Shown: in pieces, positions 53,759 through 62,503 of the stretch
Layout: every line of letters starts with the position of its first letter
How positions within the stretch are numbered: position 1 is the stretch's first letter
Origin: Cyanobacteria bacterium UBA2566
GTDB lineage: Bacteria > Cyanobacteriota > Cyanobacteriia > Cyanobacteriales > Desertifilaceae
Direction of reading: 5' to 3'
Length of the DNA: 64,000 nt
Assembly: GCA_002340255.1 (NCBI GenBank)
Contig: DDLS01000210.1
Coordinates: 1 to 64,000, forward strand
Program-made: the position numbers and the translations under genes
The notes under the pieces: generated by a model
The model's input: the letters and a program-made list of their open reading frames with translations, nothing else
Told to the model about the DNA's origin: nothing
Databases searched by the model: none

Positions 53759-54568
53759 GTGGACTTAACTAAGATTTTTCAAACCTCAAACCCCATTATT
53801 GGCGTGGTTCATCTTTTACCCCTACCAACATCATCGCGGTGGGGAGGGAACCTGCAAACCGTCATTGCTAGAGCCGAACGAGAAGCCACTGCCCTAGCAT
53901 CAGGCGGAGTCCATGGCATCATGGTAGAAAACTTTTTTGATGCCCCCTTCACAAAAGATCGGGTCGATCCATCTGTGGTGAGCGCCATGAGCCTAATTAT
54001 CGATCGCCTAAAAAACCTTGTGACCTTGCCCATTGGAGTCAATGTCCTGCGCAATGATGCTCATAGTGCTTTGGCGATCGCCTCCTGCACCGAATCAGCA
54101 TTTATTCGCGTCAACGTCCTCACTGGCGTAATGGCTACCGATCAAGGATTAATTGAAGGTAAAGCACACGAACTCCTACGCTATCGGCGCGAACTTGGAG
54201 CAGACGTAAAAATTTTGGCAGATGTCTTAGTCAAACATGCTCACACCTTAGGAGAGCAAACCCTCGCGTCTACTCTTACAGACACGATTGAACGAGGACT
54301 GGCCGATGCCATCATTCTATCTGGCCCAGCAACTGGCAGTCCCCCTGATATTAAAGACCTGAAATTGGCCAGCCAACTCGCCCAAGAAACCCCCGTATTT
54401 ATCGGTAGTGGAGCAGATTGGCAGAATATTGGTCATCTATTCCCCCATGCTGATGGCGTGATTGTCTCCAGTTCCCTCAAACGCCATGGGCATATTGAAC
54501 ACCCCATTGATCCCAACCGAGTCAATCAATTTGTCGAAGTTGCCCAACAGAGTTTACCCTCAAACTAA
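53759..54568 (+). CDS. btpA: BtpA family photosystem I biogenesis protein
   Basis: 269 residues with a GTG start. The BtpA family pattern is clear: PIIGVVHLLPLPTSSRWGG, GGVHGIMVENFFDAPF, IGVNVLRNDAHSALAIA and ILADVLVKHAHTLGEQ. In Synechocystis BtpA is a peripheral thylakoid protein needed to stabilise the photosystem I reaction centre at low temperature. The fold is a TIM barrel, and an enzymatic role is suspected in other lineages. psaA and psaB lie elsewhere in the same window (32.7-37.2 kb). Confidence 0.93.
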   Translation: MDLTKIFQTSNPIIGVVHLLPLPTSSRWGGNLQTVIARAEREATALASGGVHGIMVENFFDAPFTKDRVDPSVVSAMSLIIDRLKNLVTLPIGVNVLRNDAHSALAIASCTESAFIRVNVLTGVMATDQGLIEGKAHELLRYRRELGADVKILADVLVKHAHTLGEQTLASTLTDTIERGLADAIILSGPATGSPPDIKDLKLASQLAQETPVFIGSGADWQNIGHLFPHADGVIVSSSLKRHGHIEHPIDPNRVNQFVEVAQQSLPSN

Positions 54569-54657
54569 CCTAAATTAAGTGAATCGGTGGAAACTTCCAG
54601 CATTGAATCCTAGTCCACATCCACACTTCTGAAACCCCTATCTATGGAGGAACACCT

Positions 54658-55149
54658 GTGAACTCTTCCCGAAAATGGATTCCCAAAGGATTAACCCTTT
54701 CCCTCTTGTGGCTCGGCCTATGCACGGGTGGATTATTATTCCTAGAAGATTTTAACCCTTCCACCATCGGCAGATCGGCTCAAGCTCAACCCTCAAAACC
54801 TGAAAACCGGCCAATAGAAACAGCTTCAACCCCAGCGAGTTTAGCTCTAGCAGAGCATCTCCAGCGCATTGGCGCTAAAATGTATGGCGCTTATTGGTGT
54901 CCCCATTGCCATGACCAAAAAGAACGGTTTGGGCAAGAAGCTGTCGATCGCATCCTGCTAGCTGAAAGTGAGCCGGTTTATATCGAATGTTCCCCAGAAG
55001 GGCGAACAGCTCCCCAAGCACAAATCTGTCAACAGGCAAACATTAGCGCTTATCCAACTTGGATCGTTGACGGTCAAAAATATGAAGGAAATTTGTCCTT
55101 AGAGGAGTTGGCCCAATTGTCTGGATATCAAGGTTCACAGAACTTTTAA
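54658..55149 (+). CDS. Periplasmic thioredoxin-fold protein, free homologue of the VKOR C-terminal domain
   Basis: 163 residues from a GTG at 54658, with GGAGGAACACCT just upstream. A signal anchor spans about 10-30. The thioredoxin-like domain carries CPHC at 81-84 (YGAYWCPHCHDQK) and a second Cys pair at 111 and 124. The same arrangement and near-identical motifs form the C-terminal domain of the VKOR fusion at 55697, so it is a stand-alone paralogue. It probably exchanges disulfides in the periplasm or thylakoid lumen, possibly with the neighbouring VKOR as oxidant. Confidence 0.8.
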   Translation: MNSSRKWIPKGLTLSLLWLGLCTGGLLFLEDFNPSTIGRSAQAQPSKPENRPIETASTPASLALAEHLQRIGAKMYGAYWCPHCHDQKERFGQEAVDRILLAESEPVYIECSPEGRTAPQAQICQQANISAYPTWIVDGQKYEGNLSLEELAQLSGYQGSQNF

Positions 55150-55161
55150 CTGCGGAAAACC

Positions 55162-55653
55162 GGCTTCACCTGAATTCATTGCAGGTGGCAAGCCTAAGAT
55201 TTGTATAGGGGATATGCCGAAACCCCCGTGAATTCATTCCGGGGATGAAGGCTAAAAGCAAGTTAAAACTTGCCTGTTAACTCCCTTCATTTTAGGACAG
55301 ATTATGTTAAAATAATATTGGTCAATGACCCACCCGCGACGCAGACGAAACAGAAAGCCTTAACGTGACGAAATCGAGTTCAGCTCGTGGCGCAGAAAGC
55401 TCGGTAGACCGGGAAAAGAGGACAGGGCAATAAAAAGTATAAACTTTAAGAGTTTTAACCCTAGAATCAAACTTAAAATTGAATTTTCTGGTATGGATTT
55501 CAATACATAAGAACCGCGTGGCTCGCGGGGATAGTCTGTGGAGTGAGTGTAAGACCGGAGTCGAGGAAATCGGCGAAGGCAACTGCGATGAAGCAGAAAC
55601 CTAAATTGTGAGATTTAGGAATCCCTGTGTCTTTAGACCGGGGAGGAGGTCAA
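55162..55653 (+). mobile_element. Decayed IS200/IS605-type element with TnpB tail and right-end RNA sequence
   Basis: Between the thioredoxin-like gene and the VKOR gene. A frame at 55513-55611 ends in VCGVSVRPESRKSAKATAMK followed by QKPKL and a stop, closely like the C-terminal tail of cyanobacterial TnpB proteins. It is followed by CCTAAAT/ATTTAGG (hairpin 55600-55619) and GGAATCCCTGTGTCTTTAGA...GGGAGGAGGTCAA to 55653, the usual 3' end of TnpB elements, where the omega RNA lies. At the left are two hairpins sharing TGAATTCATT in the loop (55162-55194 and 55224-55244), candidate left-end structures. Most of tnpB and all of tnpA are absent. Confidence 0.6.
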
Positions 55654-55696
55654 GCTGCAATCGAAATATCTACATCGTTATTACTCAATTTAAGTT

Positions 55697-56605
55697 ATGA
55701 GGCGTAGGCGTTCTAGTCCCTGGATTCATCGTTGGTCTCGACCCATTACCGCTGCGATAGCGACCGTTGGGGCGATTGAAACAGCATTTTTAACCGTGGC
55801 TGAGTTCATGGGTAGTGCAGAAGTGGTTTGCCCTAACACAGGCTGTAAAGAGGTCTTGGGCAGTCCCTATGCAACGGTTTTTGGTTTGCCTCTCACCCTG
55901 TTCGGCTTTTTTGGCTATGCAGCCATGCTGATGCTAGCGATCGCTCCCTTACTTATCAATCCCGATCGCAATCAGGAACTACGAACCACCCTAGACCAGT
56001 GGACTCGTTTCCTGATGTTCATCGCCAGTACGGTGATGGTCGTGGGGAGTGTCTATTTAATGTACATCATGGCCTTCGCCATTGGAGCTTTTTGTCCCTA
56101 TTGTGTGCTTTCAGCTCTCTTATCTCTCTCCCTATTTGTGGTTACCCTCATGGGCCACGCTTGGGACGATATCGGACAATTAGCGTTTACCGGGTTAACT
56201 GTAGCCATGGTTACCCTGGTCGCTACCCTAGGCGTTTATGGAAGTGTCAATAATCCCCAAGCTGCCGCAGGAGCGCCACCCCCAATTACGACCCCCTCTG
56301 GACCGGCTGAATTGGCCTTGATTGACCATCTCAATGAGATTGGAGCCAAAAAATATGGTGCGTATTGGTGTCCCCACTGCCATGACCAAAAACAAATGTT
56401 TGGTAAAGAAGCAGTGGATAAACTCAATTATGTTGAATGTGCTGCTGACGGAATAAATCCGCAAGTGGAACAATGTCAAACTGCTGGCATTCAGGCTTTT
56501 CCCAGTTGGGAAATTAACGGTCAGATTTATGCTGGAGTGCTATCACTCAACGAGTTAGCTGATTTATCTGATTATCAGGGGCCCCGTGATTTCCTACAAC
56601 GGTGA
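55697..56605 (+). CDS. Vitamin K epoxide reductase (VKOR)-thioredoxin fusion protein
   Basis: 302 residues. The VKOR membrane domain has the first Cys pair at 45 and 50 (VVCPNTGCKEVLGSPYA) and the active-site pair CPYC at 133-136, with four to five helices. A lumenal or periplasmic thioredoxin-like domain follows, with CPHC at 225-228 and Cys 248/260. Fusions of this type oxidise protein thiols using quinone; the plant homologue LTO1 forms disulfides needed for photosystem assembly. The domain order and Cys set are intact. The stand-alone thioredoxin paralogue is 550 bp upstream, separated by an element remnant. Confidence 0.93.
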   Translation: MRRRRSSPWIHRWSRPITAAIATVGAIETAFLTVAEFMGSAEVVCPNTGCKEVLGSPYATVFGLPLTLFGFFGYAAMLMLAIAPLLINPDRNQELRTTLDQWTRFLMFIASTVMVVGSVYLMYIMAFAIGAFCPYCVLSALLSLSLFVVTLMGHAWDDIGQLAFTGLTVAMVTLVATLGVYGSVNNPQAAAGAPPPITTPSGPAELALIDHLNEIGAKKYGAYWCPHCHDQKQMFGKEAVDKLNYVECAADGINPQVEQCQTAGIQAFPSWEINGQIYAGVLSLNELADLSDYQGPRDFLQR

Positions 56606-56698
56606 TTGGAATCACTCACCCACTCTGGAAATTATCACACACTCCAAGAGCAAAAGCGCATATAAAGGATTCTGGTAGTCTTTCAAGGGTCGATAATC

Positions 56699-56902
56699 AT
56701 GCGTTTACAGTTTAAGGGATGGGTTTTTTTTCACGCGATCGCCTTAACCGTCGGTCTAGGAGCGATCGCTCACCTTGAGCAACCTTGGCCTTCAACCTCA
56801 GATCGCAACTCATTGATTGAAAATGTAAATGCTAGTCCCTTAAAACCAACGATCCAAACGCCCTTATCAGGAAAAGTTTGGAGTACAACTTTACCCCTCT
56901 AG
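56699..56902 (+). CDS. Small exported hypothetical protein
   Basis: 67 residues with a signal-like hydrophobic N-terminus (FFHAIALTVGLGAIAHL) and a short polar tail ending in GKVWSTTLPL. No known motif. It lies between VKOR and the CHASE2 gene on the same strand. Coding status is supported by a signal peptide and position only. Confidence 0.4.
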   Translation: MRLQFKGWVFFHAIALTVGLGAIAHLEQPWPSTSDRNSLIENVNASPLKPTIQTPLSGKVWSTTLPL

Positions 56903-56995
56903 TTCTGTGCATCTATATCTTTAATCAGTGAATAACCGGATATGCCATCCTGCTTTTGGGGTCACTACCCTTCTCCTTAACCTAAAACCCGATCC

Positions 56996-59167
56996 GTGTC
57001 ATATCCAATTTTCATACCCGCTTTTTGGAATCGGCTCATCCGGCGCTTTTTCAATCAACATCGAGTCATTTTTACCGCTTCTGGCATCACTCTCGCTCTC
57101 CTGACTCTACGCTTTTTCGGTCTATTCCAGGCGATCGAATTACTGGCCTTTGATGCCTTCATTCGTCTGCGTCCTGCCTTACCAAAAGATGACCGAATCA
57201 TTATTATTGGCATCAATGAACCAGACCTACAAAACCTAGGATGGCCAGTCCCTGATTCTACCTTGGCTACTCTCCTAGAAACGATTGCTCAAAGCCAACC
57301 TCAAGCCATTGGATTAGATTTATATCGGGATTTACCGGTCAATCCTGGCCATGAAGAACTCAAACAGGTGATGCAACAGTTGCCTAACCTAGTCGGTATT
57401 GAACGGGTAGCTGATAAAAAAGCTCCAAATATTCCCGCTCCTCCAGTTTTGAACCCCACAACCCAAGTGGGATTTAATAATGTTCTCTTAGATGTTGATG
57501 GTAAGGTGCGTCGAGGGTTACTCTATGTGCATACGGAAACGGTTCACAAAAGTTTTGCCCTTCAACTTGCCTTAAAGTACTTAGGCCAGTTCGGTATAGA
57601 GGAAACAGCTTCATCAGTCAATCCCAAATACTTACAATTAGGCGAAGCCGTCTTCTATCCCTTTAAGTCCTACGATGGAGCCTATGTCAATGCAGAGGCT
57701 AGCGGATACCCTTTTTTAGCGGATTTTCGCGGTCCTCGCGATACTTTTACAACCGTTTCTATGTCTGAGGTTTTAAATGGAGAAGTTGATCCACAGTTAT
57801 TTCGCGATCGCCTGGTTTTAATTGGTTTAACTGCTATTAGTCTCAAAGATTTTGTTCCGATTCCCTACAGCAACCCCGATCCGGTTCCTGGTGTTGAAGC
57901 TCAAGCCAATTTAATTAGCTTTATTTTAGATTTGGCTGCTGGAGAACAGAGTGCAATCCGAACCTTATCCGATCCTATTGAAGGGCTGTGGATTTTCGCT
58001 TGGTCAGGATTAGGCTCTATTCTAGCCTGGAAATTGAGAAGACCCTTCCAATTAACCCTCAGTTCAGGAGTCACCCTAGGAACGCTCTGTCTCACCAGCT
58101 ATGTTCTGTTTCTGGCTCGCTGGTGGTTTCCCTTCATTCCACCTCTGTTCGGCTTTGTTGGCTCATCCCTGATGATTTTGATTCATTTTGCCCATCAGGA
58201 AGGAGAACTTAAACGCTCTACAGAATTTCTCCAGGGAATTATTAATACGATTCCCGATCCCATTTTTGTCAAAGATCAAAACCATCGTTGGATTGTCTTA
58301 AACCAAGCCTACGCTCAATTAGTGGGTTATCCCTTGCAAGTGTTAATGGATAAATCGGATTATGATTTGTTTGCACCTGAAGAAGCAGAACAATTCTGGA
58401 AACAAGATGAGAGCCTGTTTGTAACTCAGGAAAGTACCCAACAAGAAGAGGGATTTACGGATGCTGGGGGAATTCACCGAGTAATTGAAACTAAGCGATC
58501 GCTTCATCGGGATGCTGGGGGTAATTCATTTCTAGTGGGTGTGATCCGCGATATTACTCAACAAAAAGAACGGGAAGCGGAATTAGAGCGATTAGCTGAA
58601 GATCTCAAACGCCACAATGCCGAATTGAAGCTCTCAGAAGACCAGATGCGCCATATTGCCAATCATGACGTACTGACCGGTTTAGCCAATCGTAAGTTGT
58701 TTGAAGAAAGACTGCAAGAAGCGCTCGTTTATGCTCAGGCCAATGAAAAAATGCTAGCGACCTTCTTCCTCGATTTAGATGGCTTTAAAAATATTAATGA
58801 TACATTTGGCCATGATATGGGGGATTTGGTGATTAAGGAAGTGGCTAAACGCCTGAAAAGTTGTTTGCGTGGAAGTGATACTGTCGCTCGACTTGGAGGA
58901 GATGAGTTTACAGTCCTGTTACCCCAAATTCCCAGTCGATCTGTAGCCATTCGGGTTGCAGAAAAGATTATTTTGGCAGTGACTCAACCCCTAGCTCTCA
59001 AAGGAGCGGATCTGAAAATCACTTTAAGTTTGGGCATTAGTCTATATCCTCAAGATGGCAAGAGTCTTGAGGTGTTGATCAAATCTGCCGATCAAGCGAT
59101 GTACCAAGCCAAGATCCAGGGTAAAAATCAGTATTTTCTTGCTTCTTCCCATCAGAGCAATCCCTAA
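56996..59167 (+). CDS. CHASE2-PAS-GGDEF diguanylate cyclase
   Basis: 723 residues from a GTG at 56996. An N-terminal membrane span (about 22-45) and an extracytoplasmic CHASE2 domain (about 35-310: DRIIIIGINEPDLQNLGWPV; RDRLVLIGLTAISLKDFVPI) are followed by three membrane helices at about 325-400. A PAS domain occupies about 405-525 and a GGDEF domain about 555-715, with the active site GGDEF near 634-638 and an inhibitory RGSD five residues before. It should make cyclic di-GMP in response to an external signal. Confidence 0.9.
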   Translation: MSYPIFIPAFWNRLIRRFFNQHRVIFTASGITLALLTLRFFGLFQAIELLAFDAFIRLRPALPKDDRIIIIGINEPDLQNLGWPVPDSTLATLLETIAQSQPQAIGLDLYRDLPVNPGHEELKQVMQQLPNLVGIERVADKKAPNIPAPPVLNPTTQVGFNNVLLDVDGKVRRGLLYVHTETVHKSFALQLALKYLGQFGIEETASSVNPKYLQLGEAVFYPFKSYDGAYVNAEASGYPFLADFRGPRDTFTTVSMSEVLNGEVDPQLFRDRLVLIGLTAISLKDFVPIPYSNPDPVPGVEAQANLISFILDLAAGEQSAIRTLSDPIEGLWIFAWSGLGSILAWKLRRPFQLTLSSGVTLGTLCLTSYVLFLARWWFPFIPPLFGFVGSSLMILIHFAHQEGELKRSTEFLQGIINTIPDPIFVKDQNHRWIVLNQAYAQLVGYPLQVLMDKSDYDLFAPEEAEQFWKQDESLFVTQESTQQEEGFTDAGGIHRVIETKRSLHRDAGGNSFLVGVIRDITQQKEREAELERLAEDLKRHNAELKLSEDQMRHIANHDVLTGLANRKLFEERLQEALVYAQANEKMLATFFLDLDGFKNINDTFGHDMGDLVIKEVAKRLKSCLRGSDTVARLGGDEFTVLLPQIPSRSVAIRVAEKIILAVTQPLALKGADLKITLSLGISLYPQDGKSLEVLIKSADQAMYQAKIQGKNQYFLASSHQSNP

Positions 59168-59428
59168 AGTTGTATCAAATCTTTACAATTAGAGCTTTAG
59201 GATTTCCGGGTTTGAGGGAACGGGTCAGAATAAAAGAATAAGGTTACGTAAATCCTCAGAATCAAGTCTGAGGTGTGGCACTTACCACGATCGTAAGCAT
59301 TCTGAAGGCAAAACCGTATATCTACGGAATCTTCAGGATTGACCAATTGACAATATTTGTTAAATTCGGTAAAACTGCCAGTAAAATTGCCAGTATAATG
59401 GAAAGTAGGTCTCGCATTAACTAGGGTT

Positions 59429-59641
59429 ATGGGTATGAGAACACCGTTAAGCCTTGACAAATATACAGCTCTCCTCTTAGCGGGAGCATTAGCGATCGCC
59501 AGTTGGGCACAACCCAGTTGGGCCAATTCCTCTATCGAGAGGGTTGATACCCCCTATCAAGATGCGATCCAACTGCTTAAAGGGTACGAACCTCCTGATA
59601 ATGGTTCTCCTGACAGTACAGGAGATACTGGGGGGCGCTAA
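59429..59641 (+). CDS. Small exported protein with Gly/Pro/Asp-rich tail
   Basis: 70 residues. A clear signal peptide (TALLLAGALAIASWAQPSWA) precedes a short mature part (SIERVDTPYQDAIQLLKGYE, then PPDNGSPDSTGDTGGR). Similar small exported peptides with a Y-E-P-P-D-N-G tail are found in many cyanobacteria; the function is unknown. I see nothing coding in the following 59642-60219. Confidence 0.55.
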   Translation: MGMRTPLSLDKYTALLLAGALAIASWAQPSWANSSIERVDTPYQDAIQLLKGYEPPDNGSPDSTGDTGGR

Positions 59642-60070
59642 CGCTCATACTCTACAAGGAACTATTTTGGCGATTGATGGATAAATATCACTAACCAGAA
59701 TCTTCTAGCTAGAAAGGTAAGAATATTCCGACCCTTGTATTCTTGCTTTGTCAGCGAACTGAGGACACCTAACCGGGTTCGTCGCAACGAGATTTGACCG
59801 AGTAGGACTTTAGAATCGGCAGCATCCTAGTATAGTTCAGGTTGTTTCCAGTATTCAGTAGCGTAGGTAACAGATAGCTCACAATCGTACGAGTTTTTGA
59901 TCTTTATTGAGTTCAATAATTTATCAGTTACCTTCATACCATTTCTATGTAAAGATGCGCTTCATGATTAGCTCTAAACCATTGCTGCTCAAGGATCGAT
60001 TGGTTGCAGCTTTATAGATAGATAGTATCAGTATAGCACGTTCTCAATTGCGTAACCAGGGCAAAAGACA

Positions 60071-60114
60071 GAAAAATCCCAGCCTCTTGTGAATCTATAG
60101 AGAAAGAGACTGGG
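60071..60114 (-). terminator. Terminator of psbU
   Basis: Read on the minus strand, arms CCCAGTCTCTT and AAGAGGCTGGG (one G-U pair, 15-nt loop) are followed by ATTTTTC, about 105 bases after the psbU stop. Confidence 0.65.
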
Positions 60115-60219
60115 GGAGAAAAAACTTTAAAAATTGATCCTGAACCTGAATCAGAGGATCGGATAGGTTGAGGAGTCATCTATACAATGATCCCAACCTC
60201 TTAGTTTCAGTAATTGTGC

Positions 60220-60639
60220 TTAGTCATAGTTACCGTTATTCACATTATTTTGTCCATAGACAAACGCTTCTGTGGGTTCAGTAACGGTGAACTTATCCAA
60301 ATTGGCTTCAAGTCTAGCTTTTTGGCGATCGCTCAACCCAGGAATGTCCAGAATCTCTTCCACATTCCCATAAGGGCTATTGTTCACAATTTTGGTCGCT
60401 AAGACTGGATAAAATCCTTTCAGCTCTAGAAAAGATCGGACACTAGAGTTATTCAAATCAATGAGATCGCCTATTTCCGCCAATTTATCATCGGCCTTAT
60501 TGCGCACATTAGCCTCGGCCAAGATAGGCTGTACACTTGAAACTGTCAAAGCCCCAGCCGTAGCAGGTGCTGTATTAACGCTCATCAGAGTGGCAAGCAA
60601 AATCACGAAAGCAGAGAATAGGCACAGCAATCGTTTCAT
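60220..60639 (-). CDS. psbU: Photosystem II 12-kDa extrinsic protein PsbU
   Basis: 139 residues. A signal peptide (LLCLFSAFVILLATLMSVNT) targets the protein to the thylakoid lumen, where it stabilises the oxygen-evolving complex. The mature part has a helix-hairpin-helix-like fold (IDLNNSSVRSFLELKGFYPV; VEEILDIPGLSDRQKARLEA). Three in-frame ATG codons lie at 60648, 60645 and 60639. The AGGAGG site ends one base before the first, so only the third, 10 bases away, has normal spacing; I choose it. Confidence 0.95.
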   Translation of the reverse strand: MKRLLCLFSAFVILLATLMSVNTAPATAGALTVSSVQPILAEANVRNKADDKLAEIGDLIDLNNSSVRSFLELKGFYPVLATKIVNNSPYGNVEEILDIPGLSDRQKARLEANLDKFTVTEPTEAFVYGQNNVNNGNYD

Positions 60640-60735
60640 GGGCATCATTCCTCCTTTATTAATCAGTTATTACTAAACCATGACACAGCCATCATTACCT
60701 ATTATGGGACTGATTTGGCCCATTGATGCCATGCA

Positions 60736-61740
60736 TCAGTGAAATTTAGGGGATTTAAGCAAAAATGCCTGCAATTGAGAAAACGAGCAGCCATAGGTAA
60801 CAGCAGGATGTTCATACCCTTTCAGTTGCACCATATGTTTTTCAAATAGAGTCGGATTCGTTCCCACACTAAACAAATACTGATAAGTTGTTTTACCTAG
60901 AGCAATATCTTTCTGAATTTGCTTCGTACAAGATTCGAGTCGGAAAGCCGCATTAACGGTATCTCCTAAAGCTGTATAATCCGGGCGATCGCCACTTCCC
61001 GTATTGCCCACCATGGCATATCCCGTATTTACTCCAGCTCCAATACGCATCGGTGACGGCAAAGGATACTCCTTGGCCAACTTCTGGGTCATCTGATGCA
61101 GTTGATGGAGAGCATAGAGGATTTTCATCACCTCCATTTGGTTTACCCCCTCCGTACCATGAAACCAAACCGCCATCACCGCATCCCCAATATACTTATC
61201 CACCCAGCTATCATACTTGCGGAGAATCTTGCCAACATTGCGAAACCAATTGCCCATCATCGTTGATAAAGTGACATCATCCATCTGCTGAGTCAAACCG
61301 GTAAAATTGCGAATATCAACCACCATCACCGAAATCAACCGACGCACATGTAAAGCCGCCGTCACATGGGAATTCTCTTCTATATCTTCCAAATCTAAGG
61401 TTGGGTCTGGAACCGCCAAGGGATCGTGAAAGTGGGCCTCAGTCTGGCCAAACATCAAATGATCCCCATCTTGTAGGGTGACTGGCACATTCACCCGACG
61501 ACCATTGACAAACGTTCCATTACGACTTCCAAGATCGATTAAATAAACTGTTCCCGTGTCTGTATGTTGGATCATGGCATGGTTACGCGAGATCCATGGA
61601 TCAGACAACACGACGGTATTGTCTTGAGTGCGTCCAATGGTCCAACACTGATTGCCCGCTAATGAAAGATGGCGAATTGATGAAGGGGTTTTAAGGACAA
61701 GATAAGGAGGAGTATTTACGCTCACTGTGGACGGCCTCAT
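60736..61740 (-). CDS. FHA domain-class III adenylate/guanylate cyclase
   Basis: 334 residues. The FHA domain at about 28-105 has the phosphothreonine-binding GRTQDNTVVLSDPWISRNHA and DLGSRNGTFVNGRRV. The class III cyclase domain at about 130-320 has the metal-binding Asp in VMVVDIRNFTGLTQQ and in DKYIGDAVMAVWFHG and the GDTVNAAFRLES loop. It should make cAMP (or cGMP) in response to binding of a phosphorylated partner; the kinase is unknown. Its stop is 88 bp from the psbU start, on the same strand. Confidence 0.9.
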   Translation of the reverse strand: MRPSTVSVNTPPYLVLKTPSSIRHLSLAGNQCWTIGRTQDNTVVLSDPWISRNHAMIQHTDTGTVYLIDLGSRNGTFVNGRRVNVPVTLQDGDHLMFGQTEAHFHDPLAVPDPTLDLEDIEENSHVTAALHVRRLISVMVVDIRNFTGLTQQMDDVTLSTMMGNWFRNVGKILRKYDSWVDKYIGDAVMAVWFHGTEGVNQMEVMKILYALHQLHQMTQKLAKEYPLPSPMRIGAGVNTGYAMVGNTGSGDRPDYTALGDTVNAAFRLESCTKQIQKDIALGKTTYQYLFSVGTNPTLFEKHMVQLKGYEHPAVTYGCSFSQLQAFLLKSPKFH

Positions 61741-61884
61741 TGCAGTTATGATGTCCCTAGATGCATCCTGACATAGTTTTTAAGATAAACGAATTCTCTA
61801 GAAGTTAAAGAAGTAAGGATCTAATTCTCTCGAGTTTCCTGTTCCTTGTACACTATCGATCATAGTCTCTGCTTTCCTAAATTT

Positions 61885-62493
61885 ATGTTTGATCCGCTAC
61901 CTCCTTCTAAACCTAATGTCCACCAAATTGCCAGCGAATTTTATCGATTGGGATGGATTGGTTTTTGGGTACAACTTGGTTTAGGAATCATACCCATTGT
62001 TATTTTGCTGTTTGTCTTGTTATTTGACAATAGACCGAACTCTGCACAAGCGGGTAATGCTTGGCTAGGTACAATTCTAGCCTATGGGTGTTTATTAACC
62101 TTAATTTTTACGATTTATTGGTGTTTTCATTACACTCAATTGTCCGATCAACTCAAAAATCCAGAATTGCGCCCCTCTAAGGCTCAAATTCGTCGTAGTC
62201 TATGGATTGGGATTCTAGCCAATTTGTGTGGCATGACTTGCGCGATGATTGTGGCTCTCTGGCGAGTCGGAACCTTATTATTCCGGATGTTATCCTTGCC
62301 TCCTGGAGCCTCAACCATTTATACGCCTATGCCAGGAGCTGCGGTTGTTAACCCCGGCTCTATTATTGTGCCTATGAATATGATTTCCCTACAAGCAATG
62401 ATGAATACGATCGCCGCTGAACTCGTTGGTGTAACCGTCACCCTCTGGCTTCTCTATCGAGTCATCCAACATACCTCCCCTGGAGAATCTTAA
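61885..62493 (+). CDS. DUF3611 family membrane protein
   Basis: 202 residues from the ATG at 61885 (MFDPLPPSKPNVHQIASEFY); a frame extends to 61846 but is unlike the family. Four membrane helices are seen at about 24-45, 60-85, 105-130 and 170-190 (WIGFWVQLGLGIIPIVILLF; SLWIGILANLCGMTCAMIVA). DUF3611 proteins are common in cyanobacteria and chloroplasts and have no known function. It converges with the efflux adaptor gene with 10 bases between stops. Confidence 0.8.
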   Translation: MFDPLPPSKPNVHQIASEFYRLGWIGFWVQLGLGIIPIVILLFVLLFDNRPNSAQAGNAWLGTILAYGCLLTLIFTIYWCFHYTQLSDQLKNPELRPSKAQIRRSLWIGILANLCGMTCAMIVALWRVGTLLFRMLSLPPGASTIYTPMPGAAVVNPGSIIVPMNMISLQAMMNTIAAELVGVTVTLWLLYRVIQHTSPGES

Positions 62494-62503
62494 GTCACCC
62501 ATC

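Noticed and set aside
59197..59526. A 109-codon minus-strand frame opposite the small exported protein
   Set aside because: It overlaps the signal peptide region of the better supported plus-strand gene and has low-complexity translation.
59642..60219. tRNA or small RNA in the gap before psbU
   Set aside because: A GGGTTCG-like stretch near 59775 does not fold into a cloverleaf; only the psbU terminator was supported.
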